From NCBI GenBank assembly GCA_947623455.1, contig OX392545.1:22790001-22854000 (forward strand): a stretch of 64,000 nucleotides of DNA, written 5' to 3'. The stretch is from Mimachlamys varia (taxonomy: Eukaryota > Mollusca > Bivalvia > Pectinida > Pectinidae). Made by a program: the position numbers and the translations under genes. This document shows, piece after piece, positions 11,432 to 24,206 of the stretch (position 1 is the first letter of the stretch; each line of letters opens with the position of its first letter). The notes below the pieces were generated by a model that saw nothing but the letters and a program-made list of their open reading frames with translations, ran no database searches and was not told where the DNA came from.

Positions 11432-12920
11432 GTACAGTCAATGTCGTGTGGTGACTTGATGAGGGGTATACAAACAAATAACCAAATATAGTTTTTGCGT
11501 CACTTTAATATTTTATGGAAACATTTTGTTTTACTATTACATTGAACTTGTTCATTGCCTTTGCAATAACCAAGATTCTTTCTTGTCAGTAATAAGATTT
11601 TGATGTAATGCCTTTTTACGAGTATAATTCAAAGTATTACATTGCATACATCGAGAAGTTAAATATTGTATTATTTCAAATTATCTATTTAATCAGCACA
11701 CGAATAAGGATTATTGTACATGTCCCTAGAAAGTGATCGAATATGGCTTGGTCATGTTACAATGTTGTTTTCTAATCTATAAACTGATCTATTTCCTGCG
11801 ATAGGTATGGTATGATTTTAAGTTCATTCGAGATTATGCCATATCGTCCCTCGTCTGTCCATCAACAATTTATGTAACCGACTTCTTCAACACTGATGGG
11901 ACTTTGACAAAATTTACCTGGTAGCATAATTAAGATTCAATATGTATATTATATATTAATATAAACAACTTTTATAGAACCTTGCACAGAATACTAATAA
12001 TTTTGGTTGTAAGGATTTCTGTCAGTTTCAGATTCAGAATTACTCAAATTGTTGCGCTGTCTTGTGTTTTGTATATTTATACAACGAGATCGAAACTTGA
12101 GTCAAATGAAGAAAATTATGTTCAACTTGACAGAATCTATGAATTACCACAACGAAAATTGAAGATAGTTTTTGAAGTTGACTTTTCACAATTGCTGCCA
12201 TAAACAACCCTCCATCAGCTTCATTAATGTTTTCGCGTTTTGTTGGAGCTCATCGCGTCATAACGAGATCTCTCATGTCGTTACCTGTTAAGTATTCATT
12301 TTCAAAAAGAGCCGCATTAAACTAAAAGGTATATATGATATAGTCTGTTTTTTAACATCGCCTTATATTCCCTCAATTTTTCTCGCCATTCATAAAAGAA
12401 ACCCTACAACGAATTAAATGTCTTGTACCGATTTTTTAGAAAGTTGTTAAATGTTATTTTGCGTTAGTTGAAATCCAATCGTTTGTTTAAGAAGAGGAAA
12501 AGAAGTAAGATAGCATATTAAAATAACCATAATCTGAACTCAAAACTGGTTAAACAAAGGGTAAAATACGAAAAAAAAGAAATATTAACACGGAGACCCC
12601 CTTAAAAGTAAAAGAGAATTAGATTTGACGACACCCGCCATGTAAATCTTGGTAAATATTCCTTTCTTCATATTTTGCCTCGAGTTTCGATTATGGTTTT
12701 GTTGGCGCTTTGGTATTCAGTTTTATTTTTAATAGTAACATCTGTATATTTTTCAACTTTTACCAAACAGAATTTTTCAAGATTAATCTCTTTCGTTCTT
12801 TATGTTCCCTGTTTGAGTTAATTTATTCCCAATGTGAGAAGTACGGTCGGCAAGTGACCGAAACCGAACCCGGCCCTGGTGAAGTGGAACGCTCAATGTG
12901 TATGTAATGTTTAAAGTGTA
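11432..12920. other. Gene A intron 3, proximal part
   Basis: No exon recognised. 12520-12720 contains scrambled fragments of the METLVKA repeat family (gattatggttttgttggcgc). The open frame at 11982-12203 has no recognisable features. Confidence 0.45.
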
Positions 12921-13106
12921 CAGTGGACCCGCGATAATAGGATAGCCGATAGTCCGGAAATCTCAGAATCCGGAAAGATATGCATGGAAACGGATTTTCG
13001 TAATGTTATTTGTACTCCCCAGTCCAAAACTCGACATTCCGGAATACTCATAATCCGGACGGTTTGGGCTGGGAACAAAGGTGTTCGGATTATCGAGGGT
13101 CCACTG
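12921..13106. mobile_element. Pogo/Tigger-like MITE, copy 1
   Basis: 186-bp element flanked by TA. Left end cagtggacccgcgataat; right end attatcgagggtccactg, its inverted partner. The CAGTGG-ACCC-CGATAATCCG end is the type seen in Tigger/pogo-derived MITEs. A second copy in the opposite orientation is at 37115-37308. Confidence 0.85.
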
Positions 13107-13639
13107 TAGATGCATGTTTAAAGATCATCGATATTTATTGTTTAATTTAAATAAAGTAGACTGAGACAAGATCGGCTACCCCGTTCGATAGTTCTGTTTT
13201 TGAGCTAACGATTCTAAGCAGTTTAGTTGACTGGCAAACGAAAAAGATATCGAGGTAAACTTTAACGTATTCCAGAATGTAATTTTTGATATACGAACTC
13301 TTTGTTAATGGAATTGCCAGTTTTTCAAACGTGTAACGCACCGGCAGCTTCAAATGATTATAAGGCCAGAACTGGCACCTACAACTTGCAGATACTTTTA
13401 TATAGTTGTCCTTAAAATATTTATTGAAATAAATTTCGGCCCTGACAGGTTTGGCACTTAGCCAGGCCAAGTTCATATACCATACAGCACATACAAGGGC
13501 TCACAATTTGTTCGATTATTTATGACGTCATAATTAAGCTAAATCGTACCAAATTCGCCCCGGTTTTGTTTTGATTCTTTGATTGCCGACGTTTGAATAG
13601 AAATCTCCGTGTAGCTTCATATTATCGCAATACAGAAAA

Positions 13640-13765
13640 ATCGGCCCGGGCAATTAATTAAAAAAGTCGACCAATACAGAAAAAGTCGGCCAATTCAAAA
13701 TAAATTCGGCCAATTCAAGATAAATCGGCCAATACAATAAGATAAATTCGGCCAATACAAGATTT
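13640..13765 (+). repeat. Short tandem repeat with CGGCCAATAC units
   Basis: About six imperfect units of 20-26 bp, each with tcggccaat(a/t)c followed by an A-rich spacer. No coding sense seen. Confidence 0.75.
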
Positions 13766-14361
13766 GGCGCGAAACACGTGCGTTTACGACGTCCGGAAAT
13801 TGCGTAATAGACGCCATAATATAGCCACAGGAGACATGTCTAAGATGAACGGACCGACGAGAAAACAAATATTAAAATAGTTACAGACCCTCTCCGTTAT
13901 GAATACTGTACGAAGGTAGGAACAAGTTGGATGAGAAATGTGTTGGATTATGATAAATTCCAGGTAACCGAGATCAATTATACACATTTTTTTTCGGCCT
14001 TAGTTGATTGTGAACGGTACGTAGACAACAACCTAAACATTTGGATGGCAAGGATGTTTCAAACCTAGGCCTACACGCCATCGTTCAAAAAGCAAATTAT
14101 TAAGTGTCATTATATTTTTGAGAGTGACGTCGACAATCGATTGCTCGCGGGCTATACGACTTCTTACATTAGGAGATGCCTAGAGCGGGCTATATGCCGA
14201 TGGGACTGTTTGTTGATTATTTTTTTACCACATTATAAAACAATGCAGACTATACTTTGTTTAATATTTACAATTATTGTATCAACATGTAGGTGTACGT
14301 TATTTATTACAAAAAATCTATCATTGATAAGTTTATATTTAGATTGCCCTGAAATTGCAGA

Positions 14362-14795
14362 AATGATTTTCATAAAAGTACGAAAGCAATGGTTCTTGAT
14401 ACGCAGCACATGATTACAAATGACGCCATAAGCTTGCGCTATGAGAGTATTGTCGCTCCGCTTCGTATGACATGGAGAACGCCCCTGCGTCAAACGCTCA
14501 AATGACTAATTATTATCATTGGCGCCAATTTTATTCAAACTAAGTTGTTCCGCCGATGTCGTTTAAATGGTGCATATAAAAATCACAGGTTATACACTTT
14601 TTATTGGAAAAAATGTAGATACAATTATGCAATTCGTCTATAGTAAAAATGTAAGTATAAGGATTGAAAGTCATTTTTTAACTTTCATAGTGATATGAAA
14701 GGTCGGCGATTACATCCACATTTAGCTTCATTCAATATGGATGTAACGGCTGGCCTTTACTAGCACTATGAGAGTTAAATTAATGACTTTCAATC
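14362..14795. mobile_element. Foldback MITE-like element, copy 1
   Basis: The element begins near tttcataaaagtacgaaagc, includes gcgtcaaacgctcaaatgac, and ends in a 134-bp palindrome (14662-14795) with arms starting gattgaaagtcatttttt and ending gactttcaatc. A full second copy is at 23685-24138 and an inverted partial copy at 50921-51115. Confidence 0.75.
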
Positions 14796-17184
14796 ATTAT
14801 ATAATTATATTACTTTAATTATAAACACACACATATATATATATTTACAAAATAGGCACAATATTCCCATCATATGTCCCAGATTTCCAACATTCAAAAC
14901 TCTAAATCACAAAGTCACAAACGAAGTACACTTGTGCACACCAGCTGTGCTTTCGACATATAACTCGCGGGCATTCTGCCAGTAAGCTACGCTCTTTTTA
15001 GGCCGTGCATATCAATGATACATGATTTTATTTAGGGTCGATTTCACTTTGAGAGTCTCTTATAAGCGGTGGACAATAAAATGTACGATATTTATAACAT
15101 ACAATTTACAACATATTATATGAAATGGGCACTGCCTAAAAGCGAGCGCACATAGTTCAGTAACCTTTATGATACATTGTGTAGATCTTGGGCGCCAAAG
15201 GCGTCCCCAGGTAAGGCCTTTAGGTGACAAAACGAACAGAATCCTTCAAAAGGACATACGGTGTGCTGATGATGGTTTTAGAAACTTATTTAAGAAAGTC
15301 TCTCAGATATTTCATGTAGGTCTTCATTAACTTACTATTACCATCGATCAAAAAATCGCATATGTCCCTAAAGAGTACATTACAAAGAAAAAACACACGG
15401 TTGTGATGATTTAAACCCAGAAAAAAGTTCCTTACCAAACGGAAATGACAGAACAATTTTCAGTCTTTTCACCAAAGGTTTTGTTCCAAAGAAACAAAAA
15501 ACACCTTATTTTTAAGGTTTTAAATCGAAAATTGTCACTTGTACTGTTACATTGTGTGTTACCCTTTGGTGTTTTAGTAACCAACTAAGAGTACATGTAC
15601 AAAGCATTTATTAGGTTGCATAAAGTATTTCAAAATTTCTGAAGACAATAAGACAGGGAAAGCTTTTAAAACTGCATAGAACATTCATTAATAGTTCAAT
15701 ACCGGTAAAAATTCCATTTTTAACAAACAGGACTCTTGTCTTAAGAAGCATAGGTTTTGGTGAGGTCATATACATGTATATAGTGATTAATTATATATAA
15801 TTCTTGCTCTCCTCCAAGATGCCCTTGAACATTAAATCCGTTTTTTTCAGATTAAAGAACATTGAAGATATGCCATATACATGTACAGATAATTTCAATT
15901 CATGTACACATACATCATCAGTCACAGTGACCTAATGTTTGCACTCTGCGGCCTGACATCCCAAGTATTCTTTTTACTAAAACAGGTTAGTCCAGGTGAC
16001 ATAAAGGAAATACATTGATAACATTTTCAAATGTAGAGTTCAAAGTTTAAGTCCTATATGTTATATTACAGTGACCTAATTCTTGAACCCTCCACTCTTG
16101 TCATCATAAATCTTCTCGAAAGGACATAGGCTTTGCATATCAATAGTACACAATTTTATTTAGGGTCTATTTTACTTTGAGAGTCACTTATAAGCGGTCG
16201 ACAATAAAATGTAATTATTTACAACATATTTTAGAATTATAGCCATATCATAAATGCCACAGCAAATTATTATAGCATTGGATTTCTAAAAAAAGGCCGT
16301 TATGACAAGTCCTATAAACGTTGGCAAAGTTGTCAAATAACAGAATAGTATAATACTGATTTGGGATGCATAACAAATATCTAGTTTGAAATAATAAACA
16401 TTGTTATGACCAATTAGCGATAAAATTACAAATAATATGAAGTTCTTTTTATAAAATGGACAAAAATATCAAAGTCCGATAGAGTTAGCACAACCAGAGA
16501 GGTAAAAATTATTACAATTTGTAACTTGGAAATATTTATTTACATTCCAGTTTAAGGCTTTCTATGATCATACATTGACTGACATTCTTAGGTAGCTTAT
16601 TCTATAATGATGGTCAATTACATAAGAATGAGGTTTTTGATATTTTTGTGGTAAGGGATTTAGATATAATGTATATACCAGAAGTGCATGCCCTAGTCTG
16701 TCTATTATGTACACAAAACCAGTAATCGATAAAACTGTGTTGAATGTCACGACTCAAGACCTGATATAAGGAATGACGTGTTGTCATTAAAAGTATTACA
16801 ACAAATGATGGCGGCTGGCCATGCTGAGCGGAAGAGGCCAAAACGTCTTTCTTATATTAACCTGTCCAACTGTAGTCGAAATTTTGAACCCTGATCCTTA
16901 TCAGTCCCCTACCAGTGACACCGGGGGTAGGGGGCTATAGTTTCCATGTCCGTCCGTCTGTCCGCAGAAGTTTGTCTGCATCGAAGCGATTTGATACTTT
17001 CGTGGATTTTCATCAAACTTCACCAGTCTATATGATAAAATATCCTGCCAACGATTTAGTGTTGCTAGATCAAGGTCAAAGTCGTTTGCAATTTTTAGAA
17101 ATCCGTTGTCAACACTCTAATGGTTTATTTTCTTCAAGGACATTCAATAAACTGCAAATACTTGTGAAGGAGCAACATTGCTTG
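14796..17184. other. Intron 3 of gene A, repeat-bearing stretch
   Basis: No exon recognised. Two related segments, 14990-15130 and 16120-16250, share attttatttagggtc(g/t)at, actttgagagtc and ttataagcggt. From about 16895 a TCCGTCCGTCTGTCCGC-containing repeat begins. Confidence 0.45.
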
Positions 17185-17766
17185 GACGAGTTTGAGTTTC
17201 AGGCTAGTTTGGTCAATGTTTTCAAATCGATGTTTCGCATACGCACAATATCACCAGGCTGGAGATCGGGAAGTGATATTGACCATTTGTCATAATGTGT
17301 TTTTCATCTGCTTGTTGGTGCGGAAGCTGTTGTATCACTTTGTTGTCGTGATGTGGTGTGAGTAGTGTACTTCTGGTTAGGAAACGTGACTTCGTTGTCC
17401 GACCCACAATCCTGGTATGATGGCATTTATCATCTTTGGAATGCTAAATATCCTTATGTCTTCCAAAGCTTTTTTGAAAACCTTATTCATAGTTTGAACG
17501 GTTCTCTAGCTAGTCCATTGCTTTGTGCGATGAGAGGTCACATGTTCGATTCAGTAGAAAACCATAAATTTTCAGAACTCTTCACTGGTATATTCTGGAC
17601 CGTTGTCTGTTTTCAGAGTTTCCGGTATCCAATGTCTCGAGAATTGCTGTTTGAGACACTGAATAATGTTACTGTGTTAACCATTAGTGAGTTTGTTGTT
17701 CTCAAAAAACTTAGAGAAATAGCCAACAAATACAATGTACCAGTCATTATTGAAATGGAAAACATC
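17185..17766 (-). pseudogene. Ty3-type retroelement, integrase core fragment
   Basis: Read on the minus strand from 17766 downward, with several frame breaks and stops. Visible hallmarks are NDWYIVFVGYFSKFFE, then LKTDNGPEYTSEEF, then HVTSHRT, then an LMGRRTKS-like stretch (GRTTKSRF) and LPDLQPGDIVRMRN. These are the integrase catalytic core and C-terminal region of the Ty3/gypsy class. The fragment directly continues the one at 21620-22740, and the two are separated by a 3.85-kb insertion. The plus-strand 143-residue frame at 17365 is its antisense shadow. Not functional. Confidence 0.88.
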
Positions 17767-18639
17767 TTAAAGGGTTTTGGCCACGATTTTTCATAATTTC
17801 ACATTTCAATCTCATTTGATGCCACAATACGTGAAGTGACCGATACCCCGTCTCCTTCGGTGTCTGGAAAATGGACAGGCAGGTCACGCCCCATTTATAT
17901 TATTAGCCTAGTGAATATGCATATTTTGACCGGGATTCTAGGTCACGTGATGTGTGACGTCATTGAGGCACAACGTATCCGATACCTGTACCTATTCTGA
18001 TACTCCCATTACATATTTATGTCTTATCTGTTGGTGTAAGTAATGATAGCAACTAATATATGTTGTGTGGTTAAAATTATCAATCGTTATTAATGATCTT
18101 GTCAGAAAAATAAAACGATCTAATTCCAATTTTTGCATGAACTGTATTAAATTCGAATCTAGACCGTGACGTCTCCGTAACTCAAAGCTTAGAGACAGTG
18201 ATACAATTTACACAAACTGATTTTACAGCTATGTAAGTAACCTGTAGCCTTACCTGTCATACATATACTAGCCAAAGGGCATTTGTGGCAGGTGTACTAA
18301 TTACCCTGTAATTACCAAGAGGTGTGAATGTTATGGCCGTGAATTCGAAGGGCAGTCTTGATCTTATGATTATCATGGACGTATATGTGAGATAATTCTT
18401 TTTATCCTTAGCCGTCCCCAGTGTCGGAAGAAAAACTTTTTTTACAAAAAGAATTTATAGGCGTTTTCAACAGAATATAATTATACTATCCGTATTTAAC
18501 ATTAGGCTAGTAACCTTGGCAAAACCTGACGATGTTTATTAGGTTAAACTGTATATATATCACATACATACGATGTTTCCGAATTTTTAAGTTTTATTAT
18601 ATTTGTAAAAATGGTGATGCTGATACTGTGGCGTTTTTA

Positions 18640-20395
18640 TTAGGTCATCTGACCCGAAGGGTCAGGATGACCTATAGTCATCATGCTTCGTCCGTCGTCG
18701 TGCGCCGTGCGTCGTGCGCCGTGCGCCGTGCGTCGTGCGCCGTGCGTCGTGCGCCGTGCGTCGTGCGCCGTGCGCCGTGCGCCGTCCGTAAACTTTTCCA
18801 TTTAAACATCTTCTTCTCATAAACCAAAAGGCCCATAGACCCAATATTGGGCTTGTGCCATGCTGGGATGAAGGGGTACCAAGTTTGTTCAAACAAATGA
18901 CCTTGACCTTCATTCAAGGTCACAGGGGCCAAAAAGGTCAAAATCTTTGAACGACTTCTTCTGAATAACCAAAAGGCCAAGAGACCTGATATTGGGCCTG
19001 TGTTATGCTGGGATAAAGGGGTACCAAGTTTGTTCAAAGAAATGACCTTGACCTTCATTCAAGGTCACAGGGGACAAAACGGTCATAATTTTTAAACGAC
19101 TTCTTCTGAATAACCAAAAGGCCCAGAGACCTAAAATTGGGCCTCTGGCATGCTGGGATAAAGGGCTACCAACTTTGTTCAAACAAATGACCTTGACCTT
19201 CATTCAAGGTCACAGGGGTCAAAAAGGTCAAAATCTTTGAACGACTTCTTCTGAATAACCAAAAGGCCCAGAGACCTGATATTGGGCCTGTGTTATGCTG
19301 GGATAAAGGGGTACCAAGTTTGTTCAAACAAATGACCTTGACTTGTATTCAAGGTCACAGGGGCCAAAAAGGTCAAAATCTTTTTAAACAACTTCTTCTG
19401 AATAACCAAAAGGCCCAGAGACCTGATATTGGTCCTGTGTTATGCTGAGATAAAGGGCTACCAAGTTTGTTCAAAGAAATGACCTTGACCTTCATTCAAG
19501 GTCACAGGGGACAAAACGGTCATAATTTTTAAACGATTTCTTCTGAATAACCAAAAGGCACAGAGACCTAATATTGGGCCTGTGGCATGCTGGGATAAAG
19601 GGCTACCAAGTTTGTTCAAACAAATGACCTTGACTTTCATTCAAGGTCACTGGGGCCAAAACGGTCATAATCTTTAAACATTTTCTTCTGAATAACCAAA
19701 AGGCCCAGATACCTAATATTGGGCCTGTGGCATGCTGGGATAAAGGGCTACCAAGTTTGTTCAAAGAAATGACCTTGACTTTCATTCAAGGTCACAGGGG
19801 CCAAAACGGTCATAATCTTTAAACGACTTCTTCTGAATAACCAAAAGGCCCAGAGACCTGATATTGGGCCTGTGGCATGCTGGGATAAAGGGCTACCAAG
19901 TTTGTTCAAAGAAATGATCTTGACTTTCATTCAAGGTCACAGGGACCAAAACGGTCATAATCTTTAAACGACTTCTTCTGAATAACCAAAAGGCCCAGAG
20001 ATCTAATATTGGGCCTGTGGCATGCTGGGATAAAGGGCTACCAAGTTTGTTCAAAGAAATGACCTTGACTTTCATTCAAGGTCACTGGGGCCAAAACGAA
20101 ACTGTTGTTATTTTTCGTGTAGTCAAAAATCCAAGATGGCCTCCACAGCGGCCATTCTAAACTTCTCAAGTTCTACCAGTGAAATTGAGCTGAAACTTGC
20201 CAGAAATGATATCCTGAGATGGTCCCAACAAGGTGTTGTTATTTTTCAAGCCCATCAGAAATCCAAGAAGGCCACTATCTTGAACTTGGCAATCTATACA
20301 GGCATATTATAACTTGATTTAATGACTACACGTATTTTCATAGTGAATTTACAATTGGTAGTCAGATGACCATTAAGGCCCGTTGGGCCTCTTGT
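18640..20395 (+). repeat. Repeat unit GGTCATCTGACC ... GGCCCGTTGGGCC with GTGCGCC array
   Basis: Starts ttaggtcatctgacccgaag, runs into a GTGCGTC/GTGCGCC short-unit array (18698-18790), then the 145-bp array, and ends gtcagatgaccattaaggcc-cgttgggcctcttgttt. The end is a small hairpin (aggccc-gtt-gggcct) followed by CTTG. A relative with the same kind of ends occupies 26770-28020. Mechanism of mobility unknown. Confidence 0.6.
18823..20098 (+). repeat. Nine-unit 145-bp tandem array with AGGTCA half-sites
   Basis: Units of about 145 bp start at 18823, 18967, 19112, 19257, 19402, 19547, 19692, 19837 and 19982 (last one partial). Each has ctgaataaccaaaaggcc, tgctgggataaaggg and accaagtttgttcaaa. 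Most also have tgaccttgaccttcattcaa followed by ggtca. The repeated minus-strand ORFs (MKVKVISLNK...) are products of the period and are not genes. Intact TCAAGGTCA motifs on both strands resemble ERR/SF-1 type nuclear-receptor sites. Confidence 0.92.
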
Positions 20396-21619
20396 TTAAA
20401 TAATTGCATATTTTAAAATATCAACATAAACATTTGGTTATTGGATTTTTCAAGGACGTATATGTGTCCACATTTTAAACAATATTTCAATTTCACACAA
20501 ATAATTCAGACTGTCATGTTTTCACATCTTTTTGTGACAATGTCAACTTTATTTATACTATTTATACAGAAATTGTTTGTTTACGTGCACAGTTCAAACA
20601 TTTGAACGAATGAAAGTTTTTGCATTCCATTTTACGTGCTTTACTATTACCATATACTTGTACTGTATGTTATTATTACGGACTTAGATTATCTAAGTCC
20701 GTGGTTTTATTTACTTAATCATCTCCACAAATCATACTGTACTGTTGACGTCATAATATATAATACTTCTGAAGTACTTACGAAAATGTTAAATTGTACA
20801 GCGTAAATAGTTTGTATTGGCAAACCACATGATTTTACCAAGATCAAACACGGAGTATATTACCTCACACTTTATATGCAATCAAGGATGATTTGATGTT
20901 TGCGAATTTAACATGTTGTGGGTACAACATGGAACACATATTCATAATCGATCAGCAGTGTGTGGTGTTTTAATTCAATTCCAGCTAAATAAAGTCACAA
21001 CTTCAATACAATGAATTGAAAAAAAAATGATATCTCAAGAAAATGTCTCCGTCCGGTAATATACTCACAACCGCTCTATGCGTGTCTGTTGCAACTATAT
21101 TCATATATTATCGATAAAACCAATATGTAACGTGTCTGTAAAATCATAATGTCCGTTCACAGATCTTTTAGTTCCGTAGAAGAACTATTGTTAGTAAGAG
21201 ACGGATGTGTTATACACACTAACATTAAGATGTTTTTAAACGGCATTTCCTATTTCCTTTCTTAAGTTTACAAGTACATACCTATATTTTATTCATTAAT
21301 CAAAATAATTAAACAACAATTAAGATGGACTTACATGTCGAATTCAATAGGCGTTTTTCTACTAAGCTTTCTTCGTCTATGTACTTCTGATCAGTTTTCC
21401 TGAGTCGGTCAGTTGTGCTTCATTGACGTCACATGTACCACGTGACCGGTCAGCTCATTAAAATTCTCGCCAGTCGGGAGCGGTCAACTTTGACTGTCAA
21501 TATCTAGATCCCGGGACAAAATCGAATGCTCGTTGATGGGCTAATCAGTATTTATTGAAATGTGCTACAAGTATAATCACTTTTTCAAGATTTTCAAAAT
21601 CGTGGCCAAAACCCTTTAA

Positions 21620-22740
21620 GCTAATACTTACCAAAGTCTTGGGGAAGTGCATGTGGCTTCAACGGATCTTTTATGTGTTTGTTCGATGTCTATTACAAAC
21701 ATCGCATTTGCTATTTTTGTCATGTAGCCGAGCTCGTATTTCAGGCCAAAATACAGATAGTTGCGCTCGCGACATACACTTTCCAATGCCTAAAGACTGC
21801 CGTGTAACTTGTTGGTCTATGACTATGCGATCCCCTTTCAGAAGAAATCCATCTCAAATGCATAGTTCATCTTGAATTTTCCAATATTCTAGAACATCTT
21901 CGTTGACATTTGGCCATTGATGCCTACGTCCTTGACCTTTGACAGTACAGGGTCGATGTCGGTGGCTTTCCTAATTTCAGAACTTTTGTGATGACTCGCA
22001 TCAATTACAAGATGAATCTCAATTTTTTTATCTTCATTGGTATCGAGAGGGATTCCTGCAAGTGCCCGACTGCGTGTGTCCGCCATTTCACCTAAGACGG
22101 TAATATATGACTTAAAGGTCATATTTTTGAACCTTTAACATCATTCCATGGATGCGTTGAGGTGCTTGATATACTGGTTCTTCAATAAACTTTCCAATGG
22201 CTTGTAATCTGATTCAACCACTTCTTGATTGCCGTACGCATATTGATGAAACTTCAGTCCAAAGTCAATGGTCACCTTTCGTTTACTCTACCGGTATGTG
22301 CTTAGGTACGCTTCGCACTATTTAATGACCTTGAAGCACAGACTACTGGTTGGCTATCCTGCATGAGACACGCACCTAAGCCGCAAGATGACTCATGTAC
22401 AGAATTGATGATGTCAGCGTCAACGTCAAAATAATTCAGTACAGGGGCTTGTGTCAAAATTGCTTGCAGGTTGTTAAATGGTGATTAATGTATGCCATGC
22501 TGAGGTTTTTCTCGAGCAGCTCTCTCAAAAGTCAATGTCGATAGGTTAGGTATTAACGTGCCTAAATAGTTAACCATACCTAAACTTTTCTTATGTTTTA
22601 CGATCGTCAGGGACAGGCATTTGTGTAATGCTTAGGATTTTGTCATCACTGGGTTTGATATCCTCAGCACCAAATACGTGACCTACAAACGCAACCTCTG
22701 GCTTGCCAGAATTATACTTGTTTAGCTTCAAATCAATTGC
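21620..22740 (-). pseudogene. Ty3-type retroelement, RT-RNase H-integrase zinc fragment
   Basis: Read downward from 22740 on the minus strand. Seen in order: a reverse transcriptase end (VAFVGHVFGAEDIKP, ITQMPVPDDRK, LGMVNYLG), an RNase H region (LTQAPVLNYFDV, CGLGACLMQDSQPVV, LKFHQYAYGNQEVVESDYKP), linker sequence, and the integrase zinc-binding region (LLKGDRIVI, RAQLSVFWPEI, CDVCNRHR). Frames shift between blocks and stops are present, so it is dead. The N-terminal RT half is missing; the break at about 22745 abuts a METLVKA-family fragment (22755-22815). No LTRs identified. Confidence 0.9.
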
Positions 22741-23065
22741 TTCATACTGAGACCATCGACTATGTGTTCCGGAAGAGTAAGCATCTTCTACTTCATTGAC
22801 GACACAGATCATGTAAATTTATGTCATAAAAAAGTAAATGTCACGTCATCAATGTGAAAACTCAAGCATTGTTCTCAATTACACCAATCAGGCAAACAAA
22901 TATGACATATTCAAAACTTCAACCTTCATATAGGGTTCAGAATACGTCTCAACGAGACCAAAATTGTGACAACCATGAAACTTGCTCAAAGTCTTCACCA
23001 ACCTGCATCTCTCGAATCCCTTTTTAGAACAAAAAGTGTTATGATGTTTAATTCGTTATTTTCAG

Positions 23066-23267
23066 GATTATCCTACTGCATCGGACATTGACCAGAATGA
23101 TGACGGTTTGGTGGCAGACGGGTGTAACTACAGACGCAGCAGTACACTAACCTACATCGTAACGGCGACCGACACAGAAACCACGTTTATGTGTGAACCG
23201 TACACTGGAGGCTTCTGTGGTTCAAGTGCAGCAGGCCTGAAATCCAACTTTACCATCAGAAACAGTT
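23066..23267 (+). CDS. Gene A, exon 4: second half of second Ig-like domain
   Basis: 202-nt exon, phase 0 in (ttttcag|GAT) and phase 1 out (AGT T|gtaagt). It encodes DYPTASDIDQNDDGLVADGC at its start, then STLTYIVTATD, with the F-strand Cys in TFMCEPYTGGFCG. The domain carries an extra cysteine pair (DGC and GFC) beside the canonical one, and it ends in SNFTIRNS with a sequon. Counterparts in gene B (49341, 199 nt) and gene C (59016-59214, minus, 199 nt) keep the Y-P start, the ...GCN and the xFxCxP patterns. Exons 3 and 4 of A and B sum to compatible frames. Confidence 0.92.
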
Positions 23268-23684
23268 GTAAGTATAAAAGTACCAAACCGAATAAAAACG
23301 TAAATCAGTCAATCATATGGAGATGTATTTCGTATCTAGGGAAGTATGAACGGAGAGAAAACATTTTTCATTTGTATTCTGCCGATATTTCAGATTGATG
23401 CCGTTGGTTCAAAAGACTATATAACGAGCCACTGTTGTAAATATGGTCAACTGTAATTTAAAAGCTGTAAGATGAAATAGGAAAAGTATTAAAATACAGG
23501 TCATGACGAGTTTAGTTAAGGTTACGGAAGGCAACGGACACAGTTAACTGACTACTGAAAAAATGGAGCAATTCAAAGGAGGGATGCCAATTTGAGACTT
23601 TTGGTGGCTAACATCGAGCAGTTTTATTATTTTCATATATTAACATTTGCGCTGCAACCCACTATATGACATTACTAGCAAAAA

Positions 23685-24138
23685 TGCCTTTCATAAAAGT
23701 ATGAAAGCAATGGTTTTCGAGACGTATCACGTGGTTTAATTATGAAGTCATAGATCAAGCTTGTTGAATGAGAGTTTCGAATAAAATGGAGAATGCCCTT
23801 GCGTCAAACGCTCAAATGACTAATTATTACCATTGGCGCCAATTTTGTTCAAGGAAGACTGTTCCACCAATGTCGTTTAAATGACGACACACATACAAAC
23901 CTAGGTAATTAACTATTAAATGGAAAATATGTAAACAAAGTTAAGCCATTTTTCTAAAGTTGAAATGTAAATACATAGATTGAAAGTATTTTTTTTTTTT
24001 TTACTTTCATAGTGCTATGAAAGGACATCGGTTACATCCATATTTAACATAAAGCCCTAGTGGGCTTCATTCAATATGGATGTAACGGCTGACCTTTTGT
24101 AGCACTATGAAAGTTTAAATAAAAATTGACTTTCAATC
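23685..24138. mobile_element. Foldback MITE-like element, copy 2
   Basis: Same family as 14362-14795, including aaagtatgaaagcaatggtt, gcgtcaaacgctcaaatgac and a terminal palindrome of 161 bp (23978-24138). The centre of the palindrome carries an extra tataaagccctagtgggctt-like stretch not present in copy 1. Confidence 0.75.
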
Positions 24139-24206
24139 CTCATATGAACACTTTTGGACTTCATGACATGAAAGTAAGGTCAAGTCGTTGGAGCTAGTAT
24201 TAGAGT

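Larger units (their letters stand above)
17767..21619. mobile_element. 3.85-kb TTAA-flanked element with inverted ends
   Basis: Element 17771-21615 with TTAA on both sides (17767-17770 and 21616-21619). The left end agggttttggccacgatttt is the inverted match of the right end aaaatcgtggccaaaaccct. It splits a Ty3-type integrase reading exactly between zinc-binding and core regions, which defines its borders. A TTAA target and short inverted ends are properties of piggyBac-class transposons. No transposase frame is seen, so it would be non-autonomous. It contains the 145-bp tandem array. Confidence 0.8.

Noticed and set aside
17365..17796. 143-residue plus-strand ORF as a gene
   Set aside because: The opposite strand reads as Ty3-type integrase (TDNGPEYTSEEF and other hallmarks); the plus frame is its antisense shadow and runs into the TTAA element.
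18662..20075. Series of 60-125-residue minus-strand ORFs (MKVKVISLNK...)
   Set aside because: They recur every 145 bp with the tandem array and shift frame from unit to unit; they are repeat by-products.
18823..20098. CRISPR-like array
   Set aside because: Contiguous 145-bp tandem units without short direct repeats and unique spacers, in a eukaryotic context.
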